From assembly GCA_037783545.1 (NCBI GenBank), contig JBBELK010001078.1, positions 1-64,000 on the forward strand: a stretch of 64,000 nt of DNA, written 5' to 3'. Shown piece after piece: positions 1-12,939 of the stretch. Within the stretch, counting starts at the first letter, position 1. Every line of letters starts with the position of its first letter. The position numbers and the translations under genes were made by a program. The notes under the pieces are model-generated. The model was not told the DNA's origin and did not search any database. It saw only the letters and a program-made list of their open reading frames with translations. Origin of the DNA: Henricia sp. BOLD:AAB3569. Taxonomy: Eukaryota > Echinodermata > Asteroidea > Spinulosida > Echinasteridae.

Positions 1-3000
1 AAAATTGACAGACTTTCGCCGGGAAATGGCAGAGAAATTTCAAAGTTTAGAAAAAACTGGGTTGAGGCTTCCTGACTGCTCTCACGCAAACCGTGGCTGT
101 CTGTACACACCTCTTTGGGGTACTCCTGAGTTGTGCGCATGCTCAGTCATTCGGACTGTCGTTAACGCACCGCAGTTTGGCTCGGCAATTTGGTCAAGTG
201 TGGTCCAAACGTCGGCAAATTTGGAGGTCGAAAAATTTTCCGACGAACTTCAAATTTTGCATGCCCTAAACTCTCTATATTGCGCACTTGTCATAAAAAA
301 TTGACAGACTTTCGCCGGGAAATGGCAGAGAAATTTCAAAGTTTAGAAAAAACTGGGTTGAGGCTTCCTGACTGCTCTCACGCAAACCGTGGCTGTCTGT
401 ACACACCTCTTTGGGGTACTCCTGAGTTGTGCGCATGCTCAGTCATTCGGACTGTCGTTAACGCACCGCAGTTTGGCTCGGCAATTTGGTCAAAGTGTGG
501 TCCAAAACGTCGGCAAATTTGGAGGTCGAAAATGTTCCGACGAACTTCAAATTGTGCATGCCCTAAACTCTCTATATTGCGCACTTGTCATAAAAAATTG
601 ACAGACTTTCGCCGGGAAATGGCAGAGAAATTTCAAAGTTTAGAAAAAAATGGGTTGAGGCTTCCTGACTGCTCTCACGCAAACCGTGGCTGTCTGTACA
701 CACCTCTTTGGGGTACTCCTGAGTTGTGCGCATGCTCAGTCATTCGGACTGTCGTTAACGCACGCAGTTTGGCTCGGCAATTTGGTCAAAGTGTGGTCCA
801 AACGTCGGCAAATTTGGAGGTCGAAAAATGTTCCGACGAACTTCAAATTTTGCATGCCCTAAACTCTCTATATTGCGCACTTGTCATAAAAAATTGACAG
901 ACTTTCGCCGGGAAATGGCAGAGAAATTTCAAAGTTTAGAAAAAACTGGGTTGAGGCTTCCTGACTGCTCTCACGCAAACCGTGGCTGTCTGTACACACC
1001 TCTTTGGGGTACTCCTGAGTTGTGCGCATGCTCAGTCATTCGGACTGTCGTTAACGCACCGCAGTTTGGCTCGGCAATTTGGTCAAAGTGTGGTCCAAAC
1101 GTCGGCAAATTTGGAGGTCGAAAAATGTTCTGACGAACTTCAAATTTTGCATGCCCTAAACTCTCTATATTGCGCACTTGTCATAAAAAATTGACAGACT
1201 TTCGCCGGGAAATGGCAGAGAAATTTCAAGTTTAGAAAAAACTGGGTTGAGGCTTCCTGACTGCTCTCACGCAAACCGTGGCTGTCTGTACACACCTCTT
1301 TGGGGTACTCCTGAGTTGTGCGCATGCTCAGTCATTCGGACTGTCGTTAACGCACCGCAGTTTGGCTCGGCAATTTGGTCAAAGTGTGGTCCAAACGTCG
1401 GCAAATTTGGAGGTCGAAAAATGTTCCGACGAACTTCAAATTTTGCATGCCCTAAACTCTCTATATTGCGCACTTGTCATAAAAAATTGACAGACTTTCG
1501 CCGGGAAATGGCAGAGAAATTTCAAAGTTTAGAAAAAACTGGGTTGAGGCTTCCTGACTGCTCTCACGCAAACCGTGGCTGTCTGTACACACCTCTTGGG
1601 GTACTCCTGAGTTGTGCGCATGCTCAATCATTCGGACTGTCGTTAACGCACCGCAGTTTGGCTCGGCAATTTGGTCAAAGTGTGGTCCAAACGTCGGCAA
1701 ATTTGGAGGTCGAAAAATGTTCCGACGAACTTCAAATTTTGCATGCCCTAAACTCTCTATATTGCGCACTTGTCATAAAAAATTGACAGACTTTCGCCGG
1801 GAAATGGCAGAGAAATTTCAAAGTTTAGAAAAAACTGGGTTGAGGCCTTCCTGACTGCTCTCACGCAAACCGTGGCTGTCTGTACACACCTCTTTGGGGT
1901 ACTCCTGAGTTGTGCGCATGCTCAGTCATTCGGACTGTCGTTAACGCACCGCAGTTTGGCTCGGCAATTTGGTCAAAGTGTGGTCCAAACGTCGGCAAAT
2001 TTGGAGGTCGAAAAATGTTCCGACGAACTTCAAATTTTGCATGCCCTAAACTCTCTATATTGCGCACTTGTCATAAAAAATGGACAGACTTTCGCCGGGA
2101 AATGGCAGAGAAATTTCAAAGTTTAGAAAAAACTGGGTTGAGGCTTCCTGACTGCTCTCACGCAAACGTGGCTGTCTGTACACACCTCTTTGGGGTACTC
2201 CTGAGTTGTGCGCATGCTCAGTCATTCGGACTGTCGTTAACGCACCGCAGTTTGGCTCGGCAATTTGGTCAAAGTGTGGTCCAAACGTCGGCAAATTTGG
2301 AGGTCGAAAAATGTTCCGACGAACTTCAAATTTGCATGCCCTAAACTCTCTATATTGCGCACTTGTCATAAAAAATTGACAGACTTTCGCCGGGAAATGG
2401 CAGAGAAATTTCAAAGTTTAGAAAAACTGGGTTGAGGCTTCCTGACTGCTCTCACGCAAACCGTGGCTGTCTGTACCACCTCTTTGGGGTACTCCTGAGT
2501 TGTGCGCATCCTCAGTCATTCGGACTGTCGTTAACGCACCGCAGTTTGGCTCGGCAATTTGGTCAAAGTGTGGTCCAAACGTCGGCAAATTTGGAGGTCG
2601 AAAAATGTTCCGACGAACTTCAAATTTTGCATGCCCTAAACCTCTATATTGCGCACTTGTCATAAAAAAATGACAGACTTTCGCCGGGAAATGGCAGAGA
2701 CATTTCAAAGTTTAGAAAAAAACTGGTTGAGGCTTCCTGACTGCTCTCACGCAAACCGTGGCTGTCTGTACACACCTCTTTGGGGTACTCCTGAGTTGTG
2801 CGCATGCTCAGTCATTCGGACTGTCGTTAACGCACCGCAGTTTGGCTCGGCAATTTGGTCAAAGTGTGGTCCAAACGTCGGCAAATTTGGAGGTCGAAAA
2901 ATGTTCCGACGAACTTCAAATTTTGCATGCCCTAAACTCTCTATATTGCGCACTTGTCATAAAAAATTGACAGACTTTCGCCGGGAAATGGCAGAGAAAT

Positions 3001-6000
3001 TTCAAAGTTTAGAAAAAACTGGGTTGAGGCTTCCTGACTGCTCTCACGCAAACCGTGGCTGTCTGTACACACCTCTTTGGGGTACTCCTGAGTTGTGCGC
3101 ATGCTCAGTCATCGGACTGTCGTTAACGCACCGCAGTTTGGCTCGGCAATTTGGTCAAAGTGTGGTCCAAAACGTCGGCAAATTTGGAGGTCGAAAAATG
3201 TTCCGACGAACTTCAAATTTTGCATGCCCTAAACTCTCTATATTGCGCACTTGTCATAAAAAATTGACAGACTTTCGCCGGGAAATGGCAGAGAAATTTC
3301 AAAGTTTAGAAAAAACTGGGTTGAGGCTTCCTGACTGCTCTCACGCAAACCGTGGCTGTCTGTACACACCTCTTTGGGGTACTCCTGAGTTGTGCGCATG
3401 CTCAATCATTCGGACTGTCGTTAACGCACCGCAGTTTGGCTCGGCAATTTGGTCAAAGTGTGGTCCAAACGTCGGCAAATTTGGAGGTCGAAAAATGTTC
3501 CGACGAACTTCAAATTTTGCATGCCTAAACTCTCTATATTGCGCACTTGTCATAAAAATTGACAGACTTTCGCCGGGAAATGGCAGAGAAATTTCAAAGT
3601 TTAGAAAAAACTGGGTTGAGGCTTCCTGACTGCTCTCACGCAAACCGTGGCTGTCTGTACACACCCTCTTTGGGGTACTCCTGAGTTGTGCGCATGCCTC
3701 AGTCATTCGGACTGTCGTTAACGCACCGCAGTTTGGCTCGGCAATTTGGTCAAAGTGTGGTCCAAACGTCGGCAAATTTGGAGGTCGAAAAATGTTCGAC
3801 GAACTTCAAATTTTGCATGCCCTAAAACTCTCTATATTGCGCACTTGTCATAAAAAAATGGACAGACTTTCGCCGGAAATGGCAGAGAAATTTCAAAGTT
3901 TAGAAAAAACTGGGTTGAGGCTTCCTGACTGCTCTCACGCAAACCGTGGCTGTCTGTACACACCTCTTTGGGGTACTCCTGAGTTGTGCGCATGCTCAGT
4001 CAGTCATTCGGACTGTCGTTAACGCACCGCAGTTTGGCTCGGCAATTTGGTCAAAGTGTGGTCCAAACGTCGGCAAATTTGGAGGTCGAAAAATGTTCCG
4101 ACGAACTTCAAATTTTGCATGCCCTAAACTCTCTATATTGCGCACTTGTCATAAAAATTGACAGACTTTCGCCGGGAAATGGCAGAGAAATTTCAAAGTT
4201 TAGAAAAAACTGGGTTGAGGCTTCCTGACTGCTCTCACGCAAACCGTGGCTGTCTGTACACACCTCTTTGGGGTACTCCTGAGTTGTGCGCATCCTCAGT
4301 CATTCGGACTGTCGTTAACGCACCGCAGTTTGGCTCGGCAATTTGGTCAAAGTGTGGTCCAAACGTCGGCAAATTTGGAGGTCGAAAAATGTTCCGACGA
4401 ACTTCAAATTTTGCATGCCCTAAACTCTCTATATTGCGCACTTGTCATAAAAAAATGACAGACTTTCGCCGGGAAATGGCAGAGACATTTCAAAGTTTAG
4501 AAAAACTGGGTTGAGGCTTCCTGACTGCTCTCACGCAAACCGTGGCTGTCTGTACACACCTCTTTGGGGTACTCCTGAGTTGTGCGCATGCTCAGTCATT
4601 CGGACTGTCGTTAACGCACCGCAGTTTGGCTCGGCAATTTGGTCAAAGTGTGGTCCAAACGTCGGCAAATTTGGAGGTCGAAAAATGTTCCGACGAACTT
4701 CAAATTTTGCATGCCCTAAACTCTCTATATTGCGCACTTGTCATAAAAAATTGACAGACTTTCGCCGAGGAAATGGCAGAGAAATTCAAAGTTTAGAAAA
4801 AACTGGGTTGAGGCTTTCCTGACTGCTCTCACGCAAACCGTGGCTGTCTGTACACACCTCTTTGGGGTACTCCTGAGTTGTGCGCATGCTCAGTCAATCG
4901 GACTGTCGTTAACGCACCGCAGTTTGGCTCGGCAATTTGGTCAAAGTGTGGTCCAAACGTCGGCAAATTTGGAGGTCGAAAAATGTTCCGACGAACTTCA
5001 AATTTTGCATGCCCTAAACTCTCTATATTGCGCACTTGTCATACAAAATTGACAGACTTTCGCCGGGAAATGGCAGAGAAATTTCAAAGTTTAGAAAAAA
5101 CTGGGTTGAGGCTTCCTGACTGCTCTCACGCAAACCGTGGCTGTCTGTACACACTTCTTTGGGGTACTCCTGAGTTGTGCGCATGCTCAGTCATTCGGAC
5201 TGTCGTTAACGCACCGCAGTTTGGCTCGGCAATTTGGTCAAGTGTGGTCAAACGTCGGCAAATTTGGAGGTCGAAAATGTTCCGACGAACTTCAAATTTT
5301 GCATGCCCTAAACTCTCTATATTGCGCATTGTCATAAAAAATTGACAGACTTTCGCCAGGAAATGGCAGATAAATTTCAAAGTTTAGAAAAAACTGGGTT
5401 GAGGCTTCCTGACTGCTCTCACGCAAACCGTGGCTGTCTGTACACACCTCTTTGGGGTACTCCTGAGTTGTGCGCATGCTCAGTCATTCGGACTGTCGTT
5501 AACGCACCGCAGTTTGGCTCGGCAATTTGGTCAAAGTGTGGTCCAAACGTCGGCAAATTTGGAGGTCGAAAAATGTTCCGACGAACTTCAAATTTTGCAT
5601 GCCCTAAACTCTCTATATTGCGCACTTGTCATAAAAAATTGACAGACTTTCGCCGGGAAATGGCAGAGAAATTTCAAAGTTAGAAAAAACTGGGTTGAGG
5701 CTTCCTGACTGCTCTCACGCAAACCGTGGCTGTCTGTACACACCTCTTTGGGGGTACTCCTGAGTTGTGCGCATGCTCAGTCATTCGGACTGTCGTTAAC
5801 GCACCGCAGTTTGGCTCGGCAATTTGTCAAAGTGTGGTCCAAACGTCGGCAAATTTGGAGGTCGAAAAATGTTCCGACGAACTTCAAATTTTGCATGCCC
5901 TAAACTCTCTATATTGCGCACTTGTCATAAAAAATTGACAGACTTTCGCCGGGAAATGGCAGAGAAATTTCAAAGTTTGAAAAAACTGGGGTTGAGGCTT

Positions 6001-8350
6001 CCTGACTGCTCTCACGCAAACCGTGGCTGTCTGTACACACCTCTTTGGGGTACTCCTGAGTTGTGCGCATGCTCAGTCATTCGGACTGTCGTTAACGCAC
6101 CGCAGTTTGGCTCGGCAATTTGGTCAAAGTGTGGTCCAAACGTCGGCAAATTTGGAGGTCGAAAAATGTTCCGACGAACTTCAAATTTTGCATGCCCTAA
6201 ACTCTCTATATTGCGCACTTGTCATAAAAAATTGACAGACTTTCGCCGGGAAATGGCAGAGAAATTTCAAAGTTTAGAAAAAAACTGGGTTGAGGCTTCC
6301 TGACTGCTCTCACGCAAACCGTGGCTGTCTGTACACACCTCTTTGGGTACTCCTGAGTTGTGCGCATGCTCAGTCATTCGGACTGTCGTTAACGCACCGC
6401 AGTTTGGCTCGGCAATTTGGTCAAAGTGTGGTCCAAACGTCGGCAAATTTGGAGGTCGAAAAATGTTCCGACGAACTTCAAATTTTGCATGCCCTAAACT
6501 CTCTATATTGCGCACTTGTCATAAAAAATTGACAGACTTTCGCCGGAAATGGCAGAGAAATTTCAAAGTTTAGAAAAAACTGGGTTGAGGCTTCCTGACT
6601 GCTCTCACGCAAACCGTGGCTGTCTGTACACACCTCTTTGGGTACTCCTGAGTTGTGCGCATGCTCGTCATTCGGACTGTCGTTAACGCACCGCAGTTTG
6701 GCTCGGCAATTTGGTCAAAGTGTGGTCCAAACGTCGGCAAATTTGGAGGTCGAAAATGTTCCGACGAACTTCAAATTTTGCATGCCCTAAACTCTCTATA
6801 TTGCGCACTTGTCATAAAAAATTGACAGACTTTCGCCGGGAAATGGCAGAGAAATTTCAAAGTTTAGAAAAAACTGGGTTGAGGCTTCCTGACTGCTCTC
6901 ACGCAAACCGTGGCTGTCTGTACACACCTCTTTGGGGTACTCCTGAGTTGTGCGCATGCTCAGTCATTCGGACTGTCGTTAACGCACCGCAGTTTGGCTC
7001 GGCAATTTGGTCAAAGTGTGGTCCAAACGTCGGCAAATTTGGAGGTCGAAAAATGTTCCGACGAACTTCAAATTTTTGCATGCCCTAAACTCTCTATATT
7101 GCGCACTTGTCATAAAAAATTGACAGACTTTCGCCGGGAAATGGCAGAGAAATTTCAAAGTTTAGAAAAAACTGGGTTGAGGCTTCCTGACTGCTCTCAC
7201 GCAAACCGTGGCTGTCTGTACACACCTCTTTGGGGTACTCCTGAGTTGTGCGCATGCTCAGTCATTCGGACTGTCGTTAACGCACCGCAGTTTGGCTCGG
7301 CAATTTGGTCAAAGTGTGGTCCAAACGTCGGCAAATTTGGAGGTCGAAAAAATGTTCCGACGAACTTCAAATTTTGCATGCCCTAACTCTCTATATTGCG
7401 CACTTGTCATACAAAATTGACAGACTTTCGCCGGGAAATGCAGAGAAATTTCAAAGTTTAGAAAAAACTGGGTTGAGGCTTCCTGACTGCTCTCACGCAA
7501 ACCGTGGCTGTCTGTACACACCTCTTTGGGGTACTCCTGATCAGTCATTCGGACTGTCGTTAACGCACCGCAGTTTGGCTCGGCAATTTGGTCAAAGTGT
7601 GGTCCAAACGTCGGCAAATTTGGAGGTCGAAAAATGTTCGACGAACTTCACATTTTGCATGCCCTAAACTCTCTATATTGCGCACCTTGTCATAAAAAAT
7701 TGACAGACTTTCGCGGGAAATGGCAGAGAAATTTCAAAGTTTAGAAAAAAACTGGGTTGAGGCTTCCTGACTGCTCTCACGCAAACCGTGGCTGTCTGTA
7801 CACACCTCTTTGGGGTACTCCTGAGTTGTGCGCATGCTCAGTCATTCGGACTGTCGTTAACGCACCGCAGTTTGGCTCGGCAATTTGGTCAAAGTGTGGT
7901 CCAAACGTCGGCAAATTTGGAGGTCGAAAAATGTTCCGACGAACTTCAAATTTTGCATGCCCTAAACTCTCTATATTGCGCACTTGTCATACAAAATTGA
8001 CAGACTTTCGCCGGGAAATGGCAGAGAAATTTCAAAGTTTAGAAAAAACTGGGTTGAGGCTTCCTGACTGCTCTCACGCAAACCGTGGCTGTCTGTACAC
8101 ACCTCTTTGGGGTACTCCTGAGTTGTGCGCATGCTCAGTCATTCGGACTGTCGTTAACGCACCGCAGTTTGGCTCGGCAATTTGGTCAAAGTGTGGTCAA
8201 ACGTCGGCAAATTTGGAGGTCGAAAAATGTTCCGACGAACTTCACATTTTGCATGCCCTAAACTCTCTATATTGCGCACTTGTCATAAAAAATTGACAGA
8301 CTTTCGCCGGGAAATGGCAGAGAAATTTCAAAGTTTAGAAAAAAACTGGG
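1..8350 (+). repeat. 297-bp satellite array, indel-rich left block
   Basis: About 28 head-to-tail copies of the satellite monomer. A typical monomer runs from the motif ttgacagactttcgcc through gtggctgtctgtacacac, catgctcagtcattcgg and aatgttccgacgaacttc to the next ttgacagac. Copies here are nearly identical by substitution but carry many 1-base gains and losses, mostly in runs of A, G or C (for example the gggg before tactcctg, or the A-run before ctggg), so spacing varies by a few bases and the open frame is often broken. A few copies have larger losses, such as a short deletion near 7540. There is no host gene here; short ORFs on both strands are shadows of the repeat. Confidence 0.97.
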
Positions 8351-11300
8351 TTGAGGCTTCCTGACTGCTCTCACGCAAACCGTGGCTGTCTGTACACACC
8401 TCTTTGGGGTACTCCTGAGTTGTGCGCATGCTCAGTCATTCGGACTGTCGTTAACGCACCGCAGTTTGGCTCGGCAATTTGGTCAAAGTGTGGTCCAAAC
8501 GTCGGCAAATTTGGAGGTCGAAAAATGTTCCGACGAACTTCAAATTTTGCATGCCCTAAACTCTCTATATTGCGCACTTGTCATAAAAAATTGACAGACT
8601 TTCGCCGGGAAATGGCAGAGAAATTTCAAAGTTTAGAAAAAACTGGGTTGAGGCTTCCTGACTGCTCTCACGCAAACCGTGGCTGTCTGTACACACCTCT
8701 TTGGGGTACTCCTGAGTTGTGCGCATGCTCAGTCATTCGGACTGTCGTTAACGCACCGCAGTTTGGCTCGGCAATTTGGTCAAAGTGTGGTCCAAACGTC
8801 GGCAAATTTGGAGGTCGAAAAATGTTCCGACGAACTTCAAATTTTGCATGCCCTAAACTCTCTATATTGCGCACTTGTCATAAAAAATTGACAGACTTTC
8901 GCCGGGAAATGGCAGAGAAATTTCAAAGTTTAGAAAAAACTGGGTTGAGGCTTCCTGACTGCTCTCACGCAAACCGTGGCTGTCTGTACACACCTCTTTG
9001 GGGTACTCCTGAGTTGTGCTCATGCTCAGTCATTCGGACTGTCGTTAACGCACCGCAGTTTGGCTCGGCAATTTGGTCAAAGTGTGGTCCAAACGTCGGC
9101 AAATTTGGAGGTCGAAAAATGTTCCGACGAACTTCAAATTTTGCATGCCCTAAACTCTCTATATTGCGCACTTGTCATAAAAAATTGACAGACTTTCGCC
9201 GGGAAATGGCAGAGACATTTCAAAGTTTAGAAAAAACTGGGTTGAGGCTTCCTGACTGCTCTCACGCAAAACCGTGGCTGTCTGTACACACCTCTTTGGG
9301 GTACTCCTGAGTTGTGCGCATGCTCAGTCATTCGGACTGTCGTTAACGCACCGCAGTTTGGCTCGGCAATTTGGTCAAAGTGTGGTCCAAACGTCGGCAA
9401 ATTTGGAGGTCGAAAAATGTTCCGACGAACTTCAAATTTTGCATGCCCTAAACTCTCTATATTGCGCACTTGTCATACAAAATTGACAGACTTTCGCCGG
9501 GAAATGGCAGAGAAATTTCAAAGTTTAGAAAAAACTGGTTGAGGCTTCCTGACTGCTCTCACGCAAACCGTGGCTGTCTGTACACACCTCTTTGGGGTAC
9601 TCCTGAGTTGTGCGCATGCTCAGTCATTCGGACTGTCGTTAACGCACCGCAGTTTGGCTCGGCAATTTGGTCAAAGTGTGGTCCAAACGTCGGCAAATTT
9701 GGAGGTCGAAAAAATGTTCCGACGAACTTCACATTTTGCATGCCCTAAACTCTCTATATTGCGCACTTGTCATAAAAAATTGACAGACTTTCGCCGGGAA
9801 ATGGCAGAGAAATTTCAAAGTTTAGAAAAAACTGGGTTGAGGCTTCCTGACTGCTCTCACGCAAACCGTGGCTGTCTGTACACACCTCTTTGGGGTACTC
9901 CTGAGTTGTGCGCATGCTCAGTCAATCGGACTGTCGTTAACGCACCGCAGTTTGGCTCGGCAATTTGGTCAAAGTGTGGTCCAAACGTCGGCAAATTTGG
10001 AGGTCGAAAAATGTTCCGACGAACTTCAAATTTTGCATGCCCTAAACTCTCTATATTGCGCACTTGTCATAAAAATTGACAGACTTTCGCCGGGAAATGG
10101 CAGAGAAATTTCAAAGTTTAGAAAAAACTGGGTTGAGGCTTCCTGACTGCTCTCACGCAAACCGTGGCTGTCTGTACACACCTCTTTGGGGGTACTCCTG
10201 AGTTGTGCGCATGCTCAGTCATTCGGACTGTCGTTAACGCACCGCAGTTTGGCTCGGCAATTTGGTCAAAGTGTGGTCCAAACGTCGGCAAATTTGGAGG
10301 TCGAAAAATGTTCCGACGAACTTCAAATTTTGCATGCCCTAAACTCTCTATATTGCGCACTTGTCATAAAAAATTGACAGACTTTCGCCGGGAAATGGCA
10401 GATAAATTTCAAAGTTTAGAAAAAACTGGGTTGAGGCTTCTGACTGCTCTCACGCAAACCGTGGCTGTCTGTACACACCTCTTTGGGGTACTCCTGAGTT
10501 GTGCGCATGCTCAGTCATTCGGACTGTCGTTAACGCACCGCAGTTTGGCTCGGCAATTTGGTCAAAGTGTGGTCCAAACGTCGGCAAATTTGGAGGTCGA
10601 AAAATGTTCCGACGAACTTTAAATTTTGCATGCCCTAAACTCTCTATATTGCGCACTTGTCATAAAAAATTGACAGACTTTCGCCGGGAAATGGCAGAGA
10701 AATTTCAAAGTTTAGAAAAAACTGGGTTGAGGCTTCCTGACTGCTCTCACGCAAACCGTGGCTGTCTGTACACACCTCTTTGGGGTACTCCTGAGTTGTG
10801 CGCATGCTCAGTCATTCGGACTGTCGTTAACGCACCGCAGTTTGGCTCGGCAATTTGGTCAAAGTGTGGTCCAAACGTCGGCAAATTTGGAGGTCGAAAA
10901 ATGTTCCGACGAACTTCAAATTTTGCATGCCCTAAACTCTCTATATTGCGCACTTGTCATAAAAATTGACAGACTTTCGCCGGGAAATGGCAGAGAAATT
11001 TCAAAGTTTAGAAAAAACTGGGTTGAGGCTTCCTGACTGCTCTCACGCAAACCGTGGCTGTCTGTACACACCTCTTTGGGGTACTCCTGAGTTGTGCGCA
11101 TGCTCAGTCATTCGGACTGTCGTTAACGCACCGCAGTTTGGCTCGGCAATTTGGTCAAAGTGTGGTCCAAACGTCGGCAAATTTGGAGGTCGAAAAAATG
11201 TTCCGACGAACTTCAAATTTTGCATGCCCTAAACTCTCTATATTGCGCACTTGTCATAAAAAATTGACAGACTTTCGCCGGGAAATGGCAGAAAAATTTC

Positions 11301-11648
11301 AAAGTTTAGAAAAAACTGGGTTGAGGCTTCCTGACTGCTCTCACGCAAACCGTGGCTGTCTGTACACACCTCTTTGGGGTACTCCTGAGTTGTGCGCATG
11401 CTCAGTCATTCGGACTGTCGTTAACGCACCGCAGTTTGGCTCGGCAATTTGGTCAAAGTGTGGTCCAAACGTCGGCAAATTTGGAGGTCGAAAAATGTTC
11501 CGACGAACTTCACATTTTGCATGCCCTAAACTCTCTATATTGCGCACTTGTCATAAAAAATTGACAGACTTTCGCCGGGAAATGGCAGAGAAATTTCAAA
11601 GTTTAGAAAAAACTGGATTGAAGCTTCCTGACTGCTCTCACGCAAACC
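8351..11648 (+). repeat. 297-bp satellite array, regular block
   Basis: About 11 monomers with few indels. One frame is open for 319 codons from 8351. Variants shared with the neighbouring SINE-bearing block (ttcacattttgc for ttcaaattttgc; ggattgaagc for gggttgaggc) appear in the last copies, so this block grades into the next. No gene, RNA or regulatory site is seen. Confidence 0.96.
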
Positions 11649-11660
11649 GTGGCTGTCTGT

Positions 11661-11930
11661 TGTTGTTGTTGTTGTATATATTTTTATGGCATCTTCGGCA
11701 ACTAAGGCCCTTTATGCCATCAACTATACGGTTTTAGCTTTAACTATACTATATTATCAACTTGAGATGACGAAGAAGGAGTTGCAGTTTTAGAAGTGGG
11801 AGGAAAACCCCCAGAGAAATGCCCCAGGGGAAAACCCACGCGGTCAAGTAGGGACTGCAAACCCAATCCACATATACGCCCCGGATTCGAACCCGGGACC
11901 CGAGAGGTGAAAGGCGAGGAAAGAACCCGT
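11661..11930 (-). mobile_element. tRNA-derived SINE (family A), copy 1
   Basis: Read on the minus strand it has a tRNA-like head with a perfect pol III B box (GGTTCGAATCC), a body with gtgggttttcccctggggc and ggttttcctcccac resembling the central domain of Deu-type SINEs, and a (CAA)n tail, which appears as tgttgttgttgttg at the left end on the plus strand. It is flanked by a 12-bp target duplication, gtggctgtctgt, at 11649-11660 and 11931-11942. The head is about 19 bp shorter than in the copy at 27335. It has no coding capacity; a LINE must have supplied the reverse transcriptase. Confidence 0.9.
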
Positions 11931-12669
11931 GTGGCTGTCTGTACACACCTCTTTGGGGTACTCCTGAGTTGTGCGCATGCTCAGTCATTCGGACTGTCGT
12001 TAACGCACCGCAGTTTGGCTCGGCAATTTGGTCAAAGTGTGTCCAAACGTCGGCAAATTTGGAGGTCGAAAAATGTTCCGACGAACTTCAAATTTTGCAT
12101 GCCCTAAACTCTCTATATTGCGCACTTGTCATAAAAAATTGACAGACTTTCGCCGGGAAATGGCAGAGAAATTTCAAAGTTTAGAAAAAAACTGGATGTC
12201 GAAAAATGTTCCGACGAACTTCAAATTTTGCATGCCCTAAACTCTCTATATTGCGCACTTGTCATAAAAAATTGACAGACTTTCGCCGGGAAATGGCAGA
12301 GAAATTTCAAAGTTTAGAAAAAAACTGGGTTGAGGCTTCCTGACTGCTCTCACGCAAACCGTGGCTGTCTGTACACACCTCTTTGGGGTACTCCTGAGTT
12401 GTGCGCATGCTCAGTCATTCGGACTGTCGTTAACGCACCGCAGTTTGGCTCGGCAATTTGGTCAAAGTGTGGTCCAAACGTCGGCAAATTTGGAGGTCGA
12501 AAAATGTTCCGACGAACTTCACATTTTGCATGCCCTAAACTCTCTATATTGCGCACTTGTCATAAAAAATTGACAGACTTTCGCCGGGAAATGGCAGAGA
12601 AATTTCAAAGTTTAGAAAAAACTGGATTGAAGCTTCCTGACTGCTCTCACGCAAACCGTGGCTGTCTGT

Positions 12670-12939
12670 TGTTGTTGTTGTTGTATATATTTTTATGGCA
12701 TCTTCGGCAACTAAGGCCCTTTATGCCATCAACTATACGGTTTTAGCTTTAACTATACTATATTATCAACTTGAGATGACGAAGAAGGAGTTGCAGTTTT
12801 AGAAGTGGGAGGAAAACCCCCAGAGAAATGCCCCAGGGGAAAACCCACGCGGTCAAGTAGGGACTGCAAACCCAATCCACATATACGCCCCGGATTCGAA
12901 CCCGGGACCCGAGAGGTGAAAGGCGAGGAAAGAACCCGT
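12670..12939 (-). mobile_element. SINE family A, copy 2 (amplified with array)
   Basis: Appears identical in length, boundaries and flanking 12-bp duplication to the copy at 11661, exactly 1009 bp downstream. It is a passenger of satellite amplification, not a new insertion. Confidence 0.9.

Noticed and set aside
6160-6185. CENP-B box in the monomer (complement of aatgttccgacgaac)
   Set aside because: The first half, TTCGTCGGAA, resembles TTCGTTGGAA, but the essential CGGG half is missing. It recurs in every monomer, so it could still be a weak relic.
11661-11930. tRNA gene
   Set aside because: The B box is perfect, but no complete cloverleaf is visible, and the CAA tail and target duplication show a tRNA-derived SINE.
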